Shown: positions 5,884 to 7,298 of the stretch, piece after piece
Layout: each line of letters starts with the position of its first letter
Numbering within the stretch: position 1 is the stretch's first letter
Assembly (NCBI GenBank): GCA_017386805.1
Contig: JAFOGM010000286.1
Location: 1 to 7,298, forward strand
From: Bacillota bacterium
GTDB lineage: Bacteria > Bacillota > Clostridia > Peptostreptococcales > Anaerovoracaceae
DNA: 7,298 nt
Direction of reading: 5' to 3'
The notes under the pieces: generated by a model
What the model was told of the DNA's origin: nothing
Database searches by the model: none
The model's input: only the letters and a program-made list of their open reading frames with translations
Made by a program: the position numbers and the translations under genes

Positions 5884-7014
5884 ATGAATGAACGAAATTA
5901 CGAACTGGCGGTGCAATTGCGCCGCCAGCTCCATGCTCATCCGGAATTATCCATGGAAGAGCATTGGACGAAACAACATCTGATGGAATTTTTGAAGGAA
6001 CACACAACCCAGTGGGAGATCGTGGATCGCGGACGGTGGTTCTATGCCTATCGCCGCGGCAGCTGCCCGGAGGGAGCGGCTGTCGGAAAGAAAATCCTCC
6101 TGCGGGCGGACTTCGATGCGCTTCCTATGCCGGACGACATCGATGCTCCTTGGAAGTCGCAGTTTGAAAACGTGGGGCATAAGTGCGGCCACGATGGTCA
6201 TGCGGCCAATCTTTGTCTGACAGCTTTAGAAATCGAAGAACAGGGCTGTGCGAACGATGTGTATCTGGTGTTCCAACACGCAGAAGAAATCGGCGGCGGT
6301 GGAGAAGAGGCTTCTTCGCTTTTGGATGAGGTGAAAATCGATGAAGCTTACGCTTTCCATACGGAATCCGGTTTTCCTTACGATTCCATGATTCTGAGAG
6401 ATGCCTGCGTCTGCTTCGCCTCAAAGGGGATGGAAATCACTTTGACGGGAGCCCCGGCCCATGCGTCCACACCGGAACACGGAAAGAACCCGGCCCCGGC
6501 AATCGCTGCGCTGATTCGATCGATTCCGGATTTTCTGGAACCATCCCGGTACCAGGGCGATGTGTTGGCCACAGTGATCCAGGTGGACATCGGCGAGCGG
6601 GCCTTTGGGGTATCGGCCCATAAGGGGAAGCTGCTTTTGACCATTCGTGGAGAAATCGAAGCGGAGATGGATCTGCTGCAGAAACTGCTGGAAGATAAGG
6701 CTTTGGAAGAAGCGGCGAAATACGGTCTTTCCTGTGAATTTGCATATTACGATGAATTTCCGGAAACAAGAAACGACGCGGAGCTGGCTTTGAAGATCCG
6801 TCAGGCCAGTGGACGACTAGGGATCGCTGTGGCGAAGGACGTGAAGCCGGATCGTGGATCCGAAGATTTTGGATGGTTTGGAAGAAAAACAAAGCTCGGT
6901 TATTTTTGCATCGGAAACGGGGAAGACTATCCATCGGTTCACGATGCCAAGTTTGACTTTATCGATGAACAGATGAAAACGGCCACGGCAGTATTCCTGG
7001 AGTTGATCAAATAA
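5884..7014 (+). CDS. M20-family metallo-amidohydrolase, paralogue 3
   Basis: Third tandem copy, 376 residues. Ligands are intact: Cys101, His103, Glu135 (with Glu134), His159 and His353, plus GAPAHASTPEHGKNP in the satellite domain and RGSEDFGWF before the last ligand. Compared with the others it has an extra loop of a few residues at about 60-70 (GSCPEGAAVGKK) and a more divergent C-terminal third. At the two charge-variable positions it agrees with copy 1 (Arg51, Glu161). It begins 10 nt after copy 2. No real Shine-Dalgarno precedes the ATG (only GTAAGAGAAC), so translation may depend on ribosomes arriving from copy 2. Its codons are more mixed (CGG, CGA, GAG and GGA appear more often) than in copies 1 and 2, suggesting an older divergence or lower expression. 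Last gene of the operon, closed by the terminator at 7021-7076. Substrate unknown. Confidence 0.92.
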   Translation: MNERNYELAVQLRRQLHAHPELSMEEHWTKQHLMEFLKEHTTQWEIVDRGRWFYAYRRGSCPEGAAVGKKILLRADFDALPMPDDIDAPWKSQFENVGHKCGHDGHAANLCLTALEIEEQGCANDVYLVFQHAEEIGGGGEEASSLLDEVKIDEAYAFHTESGFPYDSMILRDACVCFASKGMEITLTGAPAHASTPEHGKNPAPAIAALIRSIPDFLEPSRYQGDVLATVIQVDIGERAFGVSAHKGKLLLTIRGEIEAEMDLLQKLLEDKALEEAAKYGLSCEFAYYDEFPETRNDAELALKIRQASGRLGIAVAKDVKPDRGSEDFGWFGRKTKLGYFCIGNGEDYPSVHDAKFDFIDEQMKTATAVFLELIK

Positions 7015-7020
7015 AGAATA

Positions 7021-7076
7021 AAAAACGAGTTATTTCTTAGTGAAGTTTCAGTAAGAGATAGCTCGTTTTGTTTTTT
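7021..7076. terminator. long-stem intrinsic terminator, probably bidirectional
   Basis: An 18-bp stem (7021-7038 with 7051-7068) has two G-U pairs and otherwise full complementarity, with a 12-nt loop. On the plus strand it is followed by G and about seven T, ending the amidohydrolase operon 6 nt after its last stop. On the minus strand the flank 7011-7020 (ATAAAGAATA) reads T-rich, so it can also end the gene entering from the right edge. Confidence 0.9.
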
Positions 7077-7180
7077 GGAGTTTATTGTTTTACAACAGTG
7101 CTTTTTTGTTTCTCGTTCACCACAGGATCCTTAGGCTGTTTGGGAGCACTTTCTATAGCTGGTTTCTGCAGGTTTTGCAG

Positions 7181-7298
7181 TTATTCTCTATAGACCGAGC
7201 TGACAGCGGCCGGGTCTTTGCTGACGTCTTCCAGAAACCGTCTGTTCGCCGTTATGGTTTCTTTTATTTTGCCTTTTGTGAACTGGAATAGAGCCAAC
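7181..7298 (-). CDS. 3' end of an unidentified complement-strand gene, cut by the window edge
   Basis: Reading leftward from base 7297, an open frame encodes 38 residues (ending DPAAVSSVYRE) and then a TAA at 7183-7181. The peptide is charged and helix-prone, with no motif I recognise. Support is indirect: plausible codon use, a complement-strand terminator to its left, and no better candidate on the other strand. In the same frame, 32 further codons without a stop run to a second TAA at 7084-7082, 14 nt before the terminator stem, and encode a Lys/Gln/Pro-rich tail. The gene may therefore have lost its last residues through a nonsense change, or may simply end at the first stop. Function unknown. 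The 68-codon plus-strand frame over this stretch (7085-7291) looks like a shadow. Confidence 0.45.
   Translation of the reverse strand, partial: LALFQFTKGKIKETITANRRFLEDVSKDPAAVSSVYRE

Larger units (their letters stand above)
3611..7014 (+). repeat. three-copy tandem gene amplification (about 1.13 kb units)
   Basis: The three amidohydrolase genes are head-to-tail duplicates with nearly the same length and full-length colinear similarity. Copies 1 and 2 still share uninterrupted identical DNA tracts, for example a 24-nt tract inside the GSEDF-coding region (within 4564-4588 and 5711-5735). Copy 3 encodes similar protein with mostly different synonymous codons. No flanking insertion sequence or direct repeat is seen at the unit borders. 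Confidence 0.85.

Overview
The window looks like chromosomal DNA of a low-to-moderate GC Firmicute (Bacillota, probably an anaerobic clostridial or Negativicutes-type lineage). The grounds are strong GGAGG-type ribosome binding sites, consensus sigma-A promoters, a NiaR-family niacin repressor and a stand-alone PTS-IIC-like membrane protein. No mobile element, CRISPR array, tRNA or rRNA is visible. The species cannot be named from the sequence.

Layout from left to right. (1) At 8-1699 (+) lies a beta-CASP metallo-beta-lactamase-fold nuclease of the CPSF/RNA-processing type. It converges on (2) niaR at 1749-2273 (-), and the two share a bidirectional terminator at about 1713-1750. (3) A 136-bp divergent control region (2274-2409) holds two well-formed promoters. 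One fires left into niaR and appears to give a leaderless mRNA. The other fires right, and its -35 box lies inside a NiaR-type operator. (4) At 2410-3450 (+) is a monocistronic PTS_EIIC_2-family membrane protein with its own terminator. (5) A separate sigma-A promoter at 3522-3550 drives a compact operon of three tandem M20-family amidohydrolase paralogues (3611-4726, 4749-5873, 5884-7014), closed by a long hairpin terminator at 7021-7076. (6) At the right edge the 3' end of an unidentified complement-strand gene enters, with an in-frame TAA followed by a further open, coding-like tail.

How the genes may work together: NiaR senses niacin (nicotinate) and represses niacin uptake or NAD synthesis genes in Firmicutes. 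The operator over the -35 box of the orphan PTS-IIC-like protein makes that protein a candidate niacin-responsive transporter. The downstream amidohydrolases have their own promoter with no visible NiaR site. A link to niacin (for example hydrolysis of acylated amino acids such as nicotinoyl-glycine) is only a hypothesis. The most notable protein-level signal is a reciprocal charge change (Arg/Glu to Asp/Lys) at two positions near the active site of the middle paralogue.
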